A stretch of 64,000 nucleotides of DNA from NCBI RefSeq assembly GCF_024213555.1, contig NZ_JANAVO010000001.1, positions 1,798,001 through 1,862,000 of the forward strand. The letters run 5' to 3'. Below are positions 32,650 to 41,279 of the stretch, one piece after another (position 1 is the stretch's first letter; the number at the start of each line of letters is the position of its first letter). The notes below the pieces were generated by a model that searched no databases, was not told the DNA's origin, and saw only the letters and a program-made list of their open reading frames with translations. The position numbers were made by a program, and so were the translations under genes. This DNA is from Allokutzneria sp. A3M-2-11 16. GTDB taxonomy: Bacteria; Actinomycetota; Actinomycetes; Mycobacteriales; Pseudonocardiaceae.

Positions 32650-34461
32650 ATGACCGCACTGGCTGTTCCCGGTCTCGACCAGGCCCCGACCAACCACCCG
32701 CGCCTGCTGTCCTGGGTGCGGGAAGTCGCCGAGCTCACCACGCCCGAGCGGGTCGTCTGGTGCGACGGTTCGGACGAGGAATGGCAGCGCATGACCGAGC
32801 AGCTGGTCCGCGCGGGCACCTTCGTGCCGCTGAAGCAGAAGCAGAACTCCTTCTGGTGCGCCTCGGACCCCTCCGACGTGGCCAGGGTCGAGGAGCGCAC
32901 GTTCATCTGCTCGGTCGACGAGGCCGACTCGGGGCCGACGAACAACTGGATGCCGCCGTCGGAGATGAAGTCCCTGATGACGGAGCTGTACCGGGGTTGC
33001 ATGCGCGGTCGCACCATGTACGTCATCCCGTTCTGCATGGGCCCGCTGACCGCGGAGAAGCCGATGCTGGGCGTGGAGATCACCGACTCCGAGTACGTCG
33101 TGGTGTCGATGAAGATCATGACCAGGATGGGCGACAAGGCGCTGGCCCGCTTCGGCGAGGACGCGGACTTCGTGCCCTGCCTGCACTCCATCGGCGCCCC
33201 GCTGGAGCCGGGCCAGCAGGACGTGCCGTGGCCGTGCAACGAGACCAAGTACATCAGCCACTTCCCCGAGGAGCGGGCCATCTGGAGCTTCGGCTCCGGC
33301 TACGGCGGCAACGCCCTGCTCGGCAAGAAGTGCTACTCGCTGCGCATCGCCTCCTCGATCGGCCGCAACGAGGGCTGGATGGCCGAGCACATGCTGGTGC
33401 TCAAGCTGACCTCGCCGGAGGACAAGGTCCACTACGTCGCCGCCGCGTTCCCCTCGGCCTGCGGCAAGACCAACCTGGCGATGCTGGAGCCGACCATCCC
33501 GGGCTGGAAGGTCGAGACCCTCGGCGACGACATCGCCTGGATGCGCTTCGGCGAGGACGGCCGCCTGTACGCGGTGAACCCGGAGAACGGCTTCTTCGGC
33601 GTCGCGCCCGGCACCGACTGGAAGACCAACCCGAACGCGATGCGCACCATCGCCAAGGGCAACAGCCTGTTCACCAACGTCGCGCTGACCGACGACGGCG
33701 ACATCTGGTGGGAGGGCATGGGCGAGCCGCCCGCGCACCTGACCACCTGGAAGAAGAAGGACTGGGCGCCGGGCGACGAGGAGCTGACCTCGCACCCGAA
33801 CTCCCGCTACTGCACGCCGATCGACCAGTGCCCGATCACCGCCCCGGAGTGGGACGACCCGCAGGGCGTGCCGATCTCGGCGATCCTCTTCGGGGGACGC
33901 CGCAAGACGACGATCCCGCTGGTCACCGAGTCGCGCGACTGGCAGCACGGCGTGTTCATGGGCGCCACCCTCTCCAGCGAGACCACCGCGGCCGCGACCG
34001 GCCAGGTCGGTGTCGTTCGCCGCGACCCGATGGCCATGCTGCCGTTCATCGGCTACCACGCCGGTGACTACTTCCAGCACTGGATCGACATGGGCAAGCG
34101 CGCCGACGCGGCGAAGATGCCCAAGGTCTTCTACGTGAACTGGTTCCGCCGCGATGAGGACGGCGGCTTCCTGTGGCCCGGGTTCGGCGAGAACTCGCGC
34201 GTGCTGAAGTGGGTCATCGAGCGCATCGAGGGCAAGGCCGCGGCGAACGAGACCGCGATCGGCCACGTGCCCACCGCCGAGGCGCTCGACCTGACCGGTC
34301 TGGACATCGACGCCGCGGACGTGGACAAGGCCCTCGCGGTGCACGCCGACGAGTGGCGCGCGGAGATCCCGCTGATCGAGGAGTGGTTCGCCAAGATCGG
34401 CGACAAGGTGCCGAGCCTGCTCCGCGACGAACTGGCCGCGCTGAAGCAGCGATTGGGCTAG
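32650..34461 (+). CDS. pckG: Phosphoenolpyruvate carboxykinase (GTP)
   Basis: The 603-residue enzyme converts oxaloacetate plus GTP to PEP, CO2 and GDP in gluconeogenesis and anaplerotic balance. Seen motifs include the PCK-specific P-loop FPSACGKTN, the oxaloacetate/PEP-binding region [20 protein letters not shown] and the metal-binding [31 protein letters not shown]. Length fits the GTP-dependent family. ATG 32650 follows AGGAG by 11 bp. The long structured leader before it suggests post-initiation control. A strong terminator follows. Confidence 0.97.
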   Translation: MTALAVPGLDQAPTNHPRLLSWVREVAELTTPERVVWCDGSDEEWQRMTEQLVRAGTFVPLKQKQNSFWCASDPSDVARVEERTFICSVDEADSGPTNNWMPPSEMKSLMTELYRGCMRGRTMYVIPFCMGPLTAEKPMLGVEITDSEYVVVSMKIMTRMGDKALARFGEDADFVPCLHSIGAPLEPGQQDVPWPCNETKYISHFPEERAIWSFGSGYGGNALLGKKCYSLRIASSIGRNEGWMAEHMLVLKLTSPEDKVHYVAAAFPSACGKTNLAMLEPTIPGWKVETLGDDIAWMRFGEDGRLYAVNPENGFFGVAPGTDWKTNPNAMRTIAKGNSLFTNVALTDDGDIWWEGMGEPPAHLTTWKKKDWAPGDEELTSHPNSRYCTPIDQCPITAPEWDDPQGVPISAILFGGRRKTTIPLVTESRDWQHGVFMGATLSSETTAAATGQVGVVRRDPMAMLPFIGYHAGDYFQHWIDMGKRADAAKMPKVFYVNWFRRDEDGGFLWPGFGENSRVLKWVIERIEGKAAANETAIGHVPTAEALDLTGLDIDAADVDKALAVHADEWRAEIPLIEEWFAKIGDKVPSLLRDELAALKQRLG

Positions 34462-34472
34462 ACCAATTCGAA

Positions 34473-34512
34473 GAAAGGCCCCGAATCCGCTTTGCCGGGT
34501 TCGGGGCCTTTC
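34473..34512. terminator. Bidirectional terminator between pckG and nfo
   Basis: GAAAGGCCCCGAA (34473-34485) pairs perfectly with TTCGGGGCCTTTC (34500-34512), giving A-rich and T-rich flanks on the two strands between convergent genes. Confidence 0.92.
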
Positions 34513-34527
34513 TTTGTGCTTTTCGCC

Positions 34528-35298
34528 TCAGCGCTTCACGTGCGTCCGGAGGAATTCGATGTCCGCCGCTTGGCCGTCACCGGGCGTCTCCAACACGATC
34601 GGCGCACCGGCGGTGTCGCAGACCGCGACGAGCACTTCCGGCTCGATCGTTCCGGAACCGATGTTGGCGTGCCGGTCCCGCGCCGAGTTGAAAGCGTCCC
34701 GCGAGTTGTTCAGGTGCACCAGGTCGATTCGCCCGGTAATGCCCTTCACCCGCTCCACGATGCCGGGCAGCTCCTCGCCCGCGGCGAACGCGTGGCAGGT
34801 GTCCAGGCAGAAGCCCGCGCCGAACTCGCCGACGGCCTCCCACAGCCGCGCCAGCATGTCGAAGCGGCGGGCCATGGCGTTGTCGCCGCCCGCGGTGTTC
34901 TCGATCAGGATCGGCACCGCGAAGCCGCCGGCCTCGGCCTGGCGCTCGAAGAGCTTGCGCCAGTTGGCCAGTCCGGCCGCCGGGTCCTCGCCCTTGGTCA
35001 CGTGGCCGCCGTGCACCACGAGCCCGGAGGCGCCGATCTCGGCCGCCGCCTTGGCCTGCTGCGCCACCGACTTGCGGGACGGGATCCGGATGCGGTTGTT
35101 CAGCGACGCCACGTTGATGACGTACGGCGAGTGGACGAAGACCTCGACACCGGCCTCCCGCAGCTGTTCGCCCTGCGGGTGCGGGACCGGAGCGGCCCAG
35201 CTCTGCGGGTCGGACAGGAAGAACTGGACGACCTCTGCACCGAGCCGCTGTGCGGTGGACAACGGGTCCTCGGCGCCGACATGGGCCCCAATGCGCAT
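34528..35298 (-). CDS. nfo: Deoxyribonuclease IV (AP endonuclease, endonuclease IV family)
   Basis: The 256-residue TIM-barrel protein has endonuclease IV hallmarks: MRIGAHVG at the start, SPYVINVAS, GLVVHGGHVTKG, IENTAGGDN (zinc-ligand Glu), GFCLDTCHAFAAG (Asp and His ligands), LVHLNNSRDAFNSARDRHANIGSG and the closing ETPGDG. It cuts DNA at abasic sites during base-excision repair. ATG 35298. No LexA box is seen upstream. Confidence 0.92.
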   Translation of the reverse strand: MRIGAHVGAEDPLSTAQRLGAEVVQFFLSDPQSWAAPVPHPQGEQLREAGVEVFVHSPYVINVASLNNRIRIPSRKSVAQQAKAAAEIGASGLVVHGGHVTKGEDPAAGLANWRKLFERQAEAGGFAVPILIENTAGGDNAMARRFDMLARLWEAVGEFGAGFCLDTCHAFAAGEELPGIVERVKGITGRIDLVHLNNSRDAFNSARDRHANIGSGTIEPEVLVAVCDTAGAPIVLETPGDGQAADIEFLRTHVKR

Positions 35299-35466
35299 GA
35301 ACACGAGGGTAGTAGGCCGAACGGGTAGTCCGGGCCGTGGCCGGGTAACAAGCGGGAAGCCGGGAAGATCTCCCCAGTGACATGTCTCAGTGACGGCGTC
35401 ACCTTCGCCGTCCTCCGTCGTTGGACTTGGTGACGTTACCGATCGGTACGCACCGGAGGGGTGGCC

Positions 35467-36447
35467 ATGCGCCTGCAGCAGGCTCTGCGGATCTCCGTGG
35501 TGGCCGTCGTCCTCGGCGGCGCCATGAGCACCGGGCTCGCCGCAGCCGCTGCCGCCGAGCCGATCGTGGTCGGCGACTGCAAGGCCACCGTCATGGGCAC
35601 CCCGGGTCAGCCGGTCTCGCTGAACCCCGGCGCGATCGCCGCTCCCGTCGTGAACCTGGTCCGCGCGGTGCCGCTGCTCGGCCCGCCGATCGCGGGCGAG
35701 GCGGACAAGGCGATCCGGCGGCTGCCGCCGATCCCGATCGGTGCCGTGCCGAACGCTTCCGGCGGCTACATCGGCGGCGGGCAGATCGCGAGCGCCGTCA
35801 TCGACAAGATCGACGACATCCCGCTGCTCGGCCCCGTGCTCGGCGCGGTCCTCGACGGCGTGCGGCGGACACTGACCGCGGGCTGCGGCGTGACCACCCA
35901 GCTGGTCAACGCCGCGAGCAAGCCCGCCCAGGACGGCACCGGCGCCATCGCCGACGCCTCGCAGCGGCTCACCGGCGGGGGACCGACCCCGGCCCCGGAG
36001 CAGCCGCCCAAGCCGAACCCCGGCCAGCAGCCGGGTCAGCCCGGTCCGGGCCACCAGACCCCGCCCCCGCAGCTCCAGCCCGGCGCGCACCCCGGGGCCG
36101 GTGGGCTGCCGGACTTCCAGCTGCCCCTGTGGCCGCCGACCGGCTACTTCGACTTCGGCAGGGTGCCGCTCTACGACTACTCGAACCTGCCGGTGGCGAT
36201 GCCCGGCGGGCTCGGCGCGCTCGCGCCGGGACTGCGCTACGGCCAGAACGTCCCCGGCTACGACCCCGTCTTCGGCAGGCTCGGCGAGCCGGACGAGGAC
36301 GGCGTGCGCTCGGCCGGGCAGGCTTCGGCGCTGCCGTCCGGCCAGTCCGGCCGCGTGGCGGGTCCGGTGCTGCTCGCGGCGCTGGCGCTGTCCTGCGTGA
36401 CGGCGGCCCTGGTCCGCACCTGGGCCCTGCGCAGGCTCCCGGCCTGA
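35467..36447 (+). CDS. Surface protein with signal peptide, Pro-rich linker and C-terminal anchor
   Basis: The 326-residue protein begins with a signal peptide (LRISVVAVVLGGAMSTGLAAAAAAEP), has two cysteines (GDCKA, AGCGV) in its folded part, then a long Pro/Gln/Gly linker (about residues 165-205), a Tyr-rich segment (GYFDFGRVPLYDYSN) and a C-terminal hydrophobic helix with an RR tail, fitting membrane anchoring. No family is recognised. ATG 35467 is chosen over in-frame GTG 35461 because GGAGGGG lies at the right distance. The divergent neighbour is nfo and the downstream neighbour is rpsF. Confidence 0.72.
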   Translation: MRLQQALRISVVAVVLGGAMSTGLAAAAAAEPIVVGDCKATVMGTPGQPVSLNPGAIAAPVVNLVRAVPLLGPPIAGEADKAIRRLPPIPIGAVPNASGGYIGGGQIASAVIDKIDDIPLLGPVLGAVLDGVRRTLTAGCGVTTQLVNAASKPAQDGTGAIADASQRLTGGGPTPAPEQPPKPNPGQQPGQPGPGHQTPPPQLQPGAHPGAGGLPDFQLPLWPPTGYFDFGRVPLYDYSNLPVAMPGGLGALAPGLRYGQNVPGYDPVFGRLGEPDEDGVRSAGQASALPSGQSGRVAGPVLLAALALSCVTAALVRTWALRRLPA

Positions 36448-36530
36448 CCGGGGTGCGCAGCGGCACACCCGGCCGGTTACAACTCTGTCGGGGGTGCTTG
36501 TTAGGCTCCTCGGGTTGCTGACGCGACGAC

Positions 36531-36573
36531 CCTCCTGCCACGGAACCGCCGTGGCCACCAAGCCCACAGGAGG
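36531..36573 (+). promoter_or_regulatory. Ribosome-site-sequestering leader of rpsF
   Basis: CCTCCTG (36531-36537) is perfectly complementary to CAGGAGG (36567-36573), the ribosome binding site of rpsF. Between them a 7-bp hairpin GCCACGG/CCGTGGC encloses AACCG. This fits the known idea that the S6:S18 complex controls its operon through a CCG-containing leader structure. The match to that motif is my inference. Confidence 0.55.
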
Positions 36574-36585
36574 TGAGTGGTCTTC

Positions 36586-36882
36586 ATGCGTCACTACGAG
36601 ATGATGGTCATTCTCGACCCGAACCTCGACGAGCGCACCGTCGCTCCGACCCTTGACACCTTCCTCAACGTGATCCGCACCTCTGGCGGCAACGTGGAGA
36701 AGGTCGACGTCTGGGGCCGTCGTCGTCTCTCCTTCGAGATCAAGAAGCAGGCCGAGGGCATCTACGCCGTCCTCGACATCAACTGCGAGACCGCTGCGGT
36801 CAAGGAGCTCGACCGCCAGCTGTCGCTGCAGGACTCGGTCCTGCGGACCAAGGTCCTGCGCCGCGAGTCCGCGAAGAAGTAG
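36586..36882 (+). CDS. rpsF: 30S ribosomal protein S6
   Basis: The 98-residue protein opens with [23 protein letters not shown] and contains [27 protein letters not shown], diagnostic for S6, which pairs with S18 on the small subunit. ATG 36586 is chosen; a GTG three codons upstream is too close to the ribosome site. It leads the conserved operon with ssb, rpsR and rplI, followed by dnaB. Confidence 0.97.
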   Translation: MRHYEMMVILDPNLDERTVAPTLDTFLNVIRTSGGNVEKVDVWGRRRLSFEIKKQAEGIYAVLDINCETAAVKELDRQLSLQDSVLRTKVLRRESAKK

Positions 36883-36906
36883 TCCTAGGACGGAGATCTC
36901 GACACC

Positions 36907-37392
36907 ATGGCTGGCGAGACGACGATCACGGTGGTCGGAAACCTGACCGCCGACCCCGAACTCCGCTTCACCCAGTCCGGCGCGGCCGTTGCCAGCTTCA
37001 CCGTGGCATCGACCCCGCGAACCTTCGACAAGCAGTCGGGGGAATGGAAAGACGGGGAAGCGCTGTTCCTGCGGTGCAGCATCTGGCGACAGGCCGCCGA
37101 GAACGTGGCCGAGTCGCTGACCCGTGGCATGCGCGTTGTCGTGCAGGGACGCCTCAAGCAGCGGTCTTACGACACGCGCGAGGGCGAGAAGCGCACGGTC
37201 TACGAGCTTGAGGTCGAGGAAGTCGGCCCCTCGCTGCGCTACGCCACGGCGAAGGTCAACCGGGTGAGCCGCGGAAGCGGCGGCGGTGGTGGTGGCCAGG
37301 GAGGCGGCGGCGCTCCGGCCGACGACCCGTGGGGCTCCGCGCCCGCCGCACCCGCCGCGAGCGGTGGCTACAGCGATGAGCCCCCGTTCTGA
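36907..37392 (+). CDS. ssb: Single-stranded DNA-binding protein
   Basis: The 161-residue protein has an OB fold ([67 protein letters not shown]), a Gly-rich disordered linker and the acidic protein-interaction tip DEPPF. It coats single-stranded DNA and recruits replication and repair proteins. It sits 24 bp after rpsF. Confidence 0.97.
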   Translation: MAGETTITVVGNLTADPELRFTQSGAAVASFTVASTPRTFDKQSGEWKDGEALFLRCSIWRQAAENVAESLTRGMRVVVQGRLKQRSYDTREGEKRTVYELEVEEVGPSLRYATAKVNRVSRGSGGGGGGQGGGGAPADDPWGSAPAAPAASGGYSDEPPF

Positions 37393-37462
37393 CCTCGCTG
37401 ACCTCGGGTCCGGCACCGCATTTCCAGACTGAAACCTGAACCACATCTTGTGAGGACCACAC

Positions 37463-37711
37463 ATGGCCAAGCCGCCTGTGCGCAAGCCGAAGAAGAAGGT
37501 CTGCGCCTTCTGCAAGGACAAGAAGAAGGGCAACCTCGCCCTCATCGACTACAAGGACACGACGCTGCTGCGGAAGTTCATCTCCGACCGCGGCAAGATC
37601 CGTGCCCGTCGCGTCACCGGTAACTGCAGCCAGCACCAGCGCGACGTCGCCACCGCGGTGAAGAACGCCCGCGAGATGGCGCTGCTGCCGTACACCTCGA
37701 CCGCCCGCTGA
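37463..37711 (+). CDS. rpsR: 30S ribosomal protein S18, zinc-ribbon type
   Basis: The 82-residue protein has [49 protein letters not shown], the S18 signature. The CxxC plus a later Cys and His suggest a zinc-binding form. In actinobacteria with two S18 genes, the zinc-free copy usually lies in a Zur-controlled cluster; none is visible here. Confidence 0.97.
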   Translation: MAKPPVRKPKKKVCAFCKDKKKGNLALIDYKDTTLLRKFISDRGKIRARRVTGNCSQHQRDVATAVKNAREMALLPYTSTAR

Positions 37712-37732
37712 TCCGGCCAAGGAGAGAGTCAG

Positions 37733-38188
37733 ATGAAGCTCATCCTCACCGCTGACGTGAGTGGCCTCGGCGGTCCCGGCGACATCGTCGAGGTCAAGGA
37801 CGGCTACGGCCGCAACTACCTGCTCCCGCGCGGGCTGGCCATCCTGGCCACCAAGGGTGCGGAGCGTCAGGTCAAGACCATCCAGCGTGCTCAGGAGGGT
37901 CGCCGCATCCGCGACCTGGACCACGCCAAGGAGGTCAAGGCCAAGCTCGAGGGCCTCGGCGCCGTCGAGTACAAGGGTCGCGCCGCGGCCGGCTCGAAGA
38001 AGCTGTTCGGCTCGGTCACCGCGACCGACGTGGTCGCCGCGGTCAAGGCCGCCGGTGGCCCGCTGCTGGACAAGCGCGCCGTCGAGCTCTCCGGTCACAT
38101 CAAGACGACCGGTAAGCACGCGGTTGCCGTCCGGCTGCACCCGAACGTCACCGCCTCGGTCAACCTCCAGGTGACCGCGGGCGAGTAA
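37733..38188 (+). CDS. rplI: 50S ribosomal protein L9
   Basis: The 151-residue protein begins [36 protein letters not shown], the strongly conserved N-terminal domain of L9, followed by the long helix and C-terminal domain. AAGGAGAG precedes ATG 37733. It closes the ribosomal part of the operon; a hairpin follows before dnaB. Confidence 0.97.
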   Translation: MKLILTADVSGLGGPGDIVEVKDGYGRNYLLPRGLAILATKGAERQVKTIQRAQEGRRIRDLDHAKEVKAKLEGLGAVEYKGRAAAGSKKLFGSVTATDVVAAVKAAGGPLLDKRAVELSGHIKTTGKHAVAVRLHPNVTASVNLQVTAGE

Positions 38189-38196
38189 CACCGCGA

Positions 38197-38237
38197 GTGC
38201 CGCCCGCCACGAGTGATCACCGGTGGGCGGCACTTTC
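38197..38237 (+). terminator. Hairpin terminator after rplI
   Basis: GTGCCGCCCGCC (38197-38208) pairs with GGTGGGCGGCAC (38222-38233) with one mismatch and is followed by TTTCG. It separates the ribosomal operon from dnaB. Confidence 0.75.
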
Positions 38238-38247
38238 GCACTGCGCC

Positions 38248-38443
38248 CGTGGACAACGTGCATGGGTATGTGTGACCGGCGTCGCAGGGCCGACGTTCCG
38301 TTTTTCACATTTGCTCCACAGGGTCTGACCTGGGTGTTTCACGACCGGTGGAGGGGTTGTCCCCAAGTAATCCCCAAGGGGCGACCGCGGCTGTGGCCGG
38401 GTGCGCACAGGCAATCCCCAGCTTGTCCACAGCTCTGTCCACA
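38248..38443. promoter_or_regulatory. Cluster of DnaA-box-like sites upstream of dnaB
   Basis: TTGTCCACA (38423-38431, perfect actinobacterial DnaA box) and CTGTCCACA (38435-38443) lie just before the dnaB ribosome site. One-mismatch copies are TTGTCCCCA (38357-38365) and, on the other strand, CGTGGACAA (38248-38256). Confidence 0.6.
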
Positions 38444-38457
38444 GGAGGAGGCGTCCG

Positions 38458-40593
38458 GTGGCACTGGCCGACGACCGCGGAGGACCGCCGTCCGGCAGTC
38501 CCTTCGAACGTCAACCTCCCCAGGACCTCGCCGCCGAACAGTCCGTGCTCGGCGGCATGTTGCTGTCCAAGGACGCCGTCGCCGACGTGGTCGAGGTGGT
38601 CCGCCCGGACGACTTCTACCGGCCCGCGCACCAGTCGATCTACGACGTCATCCTCGACCTGTACGGGCGGGGCGAGCCCGCCGACGCGATCACCGTCTCC
38701 GCCGAGCTGGAGAAGCGCGGCGAGCTGATGCGGGTGGGCGGCGCGCCGTACCTGCACACCCTGATCGCCACCGTGCCGACCGCGGCGAACGCCAGCTACT
38801 ACGCGGAGATCGTCTCGGAGAAGGCGGTCCTGCGCAGGCTGATCGAGGCGGGCACGCGCATCGTGCACCTGGGCTACCACGGTGCCGAGGGCGGTGAGCT
38901 GGACGAGGTCGTCGACCGCGCGCAGCAGGCGATCTACGAGGTCACCGACCGCAACACCACCGAGGACTACGTGGCGCTGGAGGAACTGCTCCAGCCGACC
39001 ATGGACGAGATCGACGCGATCGCCTCGCGCGGCGGTGTCGCGCTGGGCATCCCCACCGGCTTCGTCGACCTGGACGCGGTGACCAACGGCCTGCACGCGG
39101 GCCAGATGATCATCGTCGCGGCGCGGCCCGGTGTCGGCAAGGCGCTCGCGCTGGACACCCCGCTGCCCACGCCCTCCGGCTGGACCACGATGGGCGGTGT
39201 CGCCGTCGGCGATGCGCTGATCGGCGCCGATGGCAGGCCGACCAGGGTGGTCGCGGCGACCGAGGTGCTGACCGGGCGCCCGTGCTTCGAGGTCGAGTTC
39301 GGCGACGGCACGGTGATCGTCGCCGACGCCGAGCACCAGTGGGCGATCGGTGCCGAAGTGCGGACCACTGCGGAGATCGCGGCCTCGATGCGCCGCGGTG
39401 TGGTCAGTTCCGTGGTCAACACGGCCGCGTTGGAGCTGCCGGAGTCGGCCGAGCTGCGCGCCCCGTACGCGTTGGGCGTCGCGCTCGCCGGGGGCAGCTC
39501 CGATCCCGAGATCACCATGTACGCGGAGGCCGATCCCGACATCTCCGTGCCCTACCTGCGCTCTTCGGAGGCTCAGCGCCGGGCGGTGCTCGCGGGCATG
39601 CTCGACGTCGCGGGTTCGGTCGACGACAACGGTTCCGTCCGTCTGCCGTTGGGCGAGGACGCCCGCGAACTCGTGCAGAGCCTCGGCTACGACTGCGCTC
39701 CGGGCGAGGACGTCGTGTTCAGCACCGACGACGACGTGTTCCGCGTCGAGCGGAAACATTTGGTGCACAAGGAACTCCGGCCCGCGAAGCGCGGGGTTCG
39801 GGCGATCGTGGACGTGCGCCCGATCGCGAGCGTGCCGGTCCGCTGCGTCGAGGTCGACGCGGCCGACCACCTGTACCTGGCGAGCGCGGCGATGATCCCG
39901 ACGCACAACTCCACGCTCGGGCTGGACTTCGCCCGCTCGTGCTCGGTCAAGCACGGCATGACCAGCGTCATCTTCTCGCTGGAGATGAGCCGCACCGAGA
40001 TCGTCATGCGCATGCTCTCCGCCGAGGCCCGCATCCGGCTCGGCGACATGCGCGGCGGCCGGATGACCGACGACGACTGGACGCGGCTGGCCAGGCGGAT
40101 GAGCGAGATCAGCGAGGCCCCGCTGTTCATCGACGACTCGCCGAACATGACCATGATGGAGATCCGGGCGAAGGCGCGGCGGCTCAAGCAGCGCAACGAC
40201 CTCAAGCTCGTGGTGCTGGACTACATGCAGCTGATGTCCTCGGGCAAGCGCGTCGAGTCCCGGCAGCAGGAGGTCAGTGAGTTCTCCCGGCAGCTCAAGC
40301 TGCTGGCGAAGGAGATCGAAGTCCCGGTGGTCGCGATCAGCCAGCTGAACCGTGGTCCGGAACAGCGCACCGACAAGCGCCCCATGCTCTCTGACCTGCG
40401 TGAATCCGGTTCCCTGGAACAGGATGCGGACATGGTCATCCTGATCAACCGTCCCGACGCGTGGGAGCGCGACGATCCGCGCGCGGGTGAGGCGGACCTG
40501 ATCCTGGCCAAGCACCGTGCCGGTCCCACCAGCACGATCACCGTGGCGCACCAGCTGCACTACAGCCGTTTCACCGACCTCGCCCAGAGCTGA
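38458..40593 (+). CDS. dnaB: Replicative DNA helicase DnaB with intein
   Basis: The 711-codon precursor encodes replicative helicase DnaB interrupted by a 256-residue intein; the spliced helicase would be 455 residues, a normal length. The N-terminal domain (PFERQPPQDLAAEQSVLGGMLLSKDAV) and the RecA-like motor (FSLEMSRTEIVMRMLSAEA, LVVLDYMQLM, SQLNRGPEQRTDKRPMLSDLRESGSLEQDADMVILI) are complete. The intein splits Walker A between GVGK (residue 228) and STLGLDF (Ser485). GTG 38458 follows AGGAGG by 9 bp. A DnaA-box cluster lies upstream. Splicing is required for activity because the P-loop is otherwise broken. Confidence 0.96.
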   Translation: MALADDRGGPPSGSPFERQPPQDLAAEQSVLGGMLLSKDAVADVVEVVRPDDFYRPAHQSIYDVILDLYGRGEPADAITVSAELEKRGELMRVGGAPYLHTLIATVPTAANASYYAEIVSEKAVLRRLIEAGTRIVHLGYHGAEGGELDEVVDRAQQAIYEVTDRNTTEDYVALEELLQPTMDEIDAIASRGGVALGIPTGFVDLDAVTNGLHAGQMIIVAARPGVGKALALDTPLPTPSGWTTMGGVAVGDALIGADGRPTRVVAATEVLTGRPCFEVEFGDGTVIVADAEHQWAIGAEVRTTAEIAASMRRGVVSSVVNTAALELPESAELRAPYALGVALAGGSSDPEITMYAEADPDISVPYLRSSEAQRRAVLAGMLDVAGSVDDNGSVRLPLGEDARELVQSLGYDCAPGEDVVFSTDDDVFRVERKHLVHKELRPAKRGVRAIVDVRPIASVPVRCVEVDAADHLYLASAAMIPTHNSTLGLDFARSCSVKHGMTSVIFSLEMSRTEIVMRMLSAEARIRLGDMRGGRMTDDDWTRLARRMSEISEAPLFIDDSPNMTMMEIRAKARRLKQRNDLKLVVLDYMQLMSSGKRVESRQQEVSEFSRQLKLLAKEIEVPVVAISQLNRGPEQRTDKRPMLSDLRESGSLEQDADMVILINRPDAWERDDPRAGEADLILAKHRAGPTSTITVAHQLHYSRFTDLAQS
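39142..39909 (+). other. Class 3-type intein in the DnaB Walker A motif
   Basis: The insertion runs from Ala229 to Asn484 of the precursor (256 residues), begins with Ala instead of Cys/Ser and ends THN before Ser+1. It has the WCT set that defines class 3 inteins: Trp at intein residue 67 (AEHQW), Cys at 235 (VRCVEV) and Thr at 254 (PTHN). The middle holds two degenerate LAGLIDADG-like helices (ALGVALAGG, VLAGMLDVAG) in which the catalytic acidic residues appear lost, so homing activity is probably dead. Confidence 0.88.
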
Positions 40594-40594
40594 C

Positions 40595-41251
40595 GTGCCG
40601 CACGAGTGGTTCATCGAGCCGCGTGAGTACGCGCGTCACGAGGAGCGCCGGGGCAGGAGGTTCGCCTTCACCCACCTCACACCGACGCGCACCGCGTTGG
40701 TGGTGATCGACATGGTGCCGTTCTTCGTGGCGCAGAACCCTTACTGCCAAAGCATCGTGCCCAATATCAACCGCATCGCCGACGCCCTTCGCGACGCGGG
40801 TGGCGCGGTGGCGTGGGTGCTCCCGGCGGTGACCGAGCGGACCGCGCTGGACGACGAGTTCTACGGCCCGGCGGTCGCGGAGATGTTCCGGACCTCCGGT
40901 GGGACAGGGCCGCTGCCGGAGCGCTTGTGGTCGGACTTCGCGCCGCACGGCGATGACCTGTTCGTGGAGAAGTCGGCCGCGAGCGCGTTCTTCCCGGGGC
41001 GTTGTGTGTTGCCGGAGTTGTTGGGGCAGCGCGGAATCGACACGGTGCTGATCACCGGAACGGTCACCAACGTGTGTTGCGAGTCGTCGGCGCGGGATGC
41101 GAGGACCCTCGGGTATCGGGTGATCATGGTGGCTGACGCGAACGCGGCGCGGCGGGACCAGGACCACAACGCCTCGCTGCACACCGTCTACCGGACGTTC
41201 GGCGACGTGCGCCCCACCGACGAGGTGCTCGAGCTGATCTCGGGGGAATAG
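40595..41251 (+). CDS. Cysteine hydrolase, isochorismatase family
   Basis: The 218-residue protein has the isochorismatase-like fold with the triad Asp in VVIDM, Lys in FVEKSAASAF and nucleophilic Cys in TGTVTNVCCESSARDA (TNVCC motif). Members hydrolyse nicotinamide, N-carbamoyl compounds or isochorismate; no specific substrate is assigned. GTG 40595 lies 1 bp after the dnaB stop, so it may be read with dnaB. Confidence 0.85.
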   Translation: MPHEWFIEPREYARHEERRGRRFAFTHLTPTRTALVVIDMVPFFVAQNPYCQSIVPNINRIADALRDAGGAVAWVLPAVTERTALDDEFYGPAVAEMFRTSGGTGPLPERLWSDFAPHGDDLFVEKSAASAFFPGRCVLPELLGQRGIDTVLITGTVTNVCCESSARDARTLGYRVIMVADANAARRDQDHNASLHTVYRTFGDVRPTDEVLELISGE

Positions 41252-41279
41252 CTCCGCGCGGTGCGAAGTTGCCGCTGTC

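Noticed and set aside
38189-38457. DnaA-box cluster as the replication origin oriC
   Set aside because: Only about four sites, no dnaA/dnaN neighbour and no AT-rich unwinding region, so it is treated as a regulatory or titration site.
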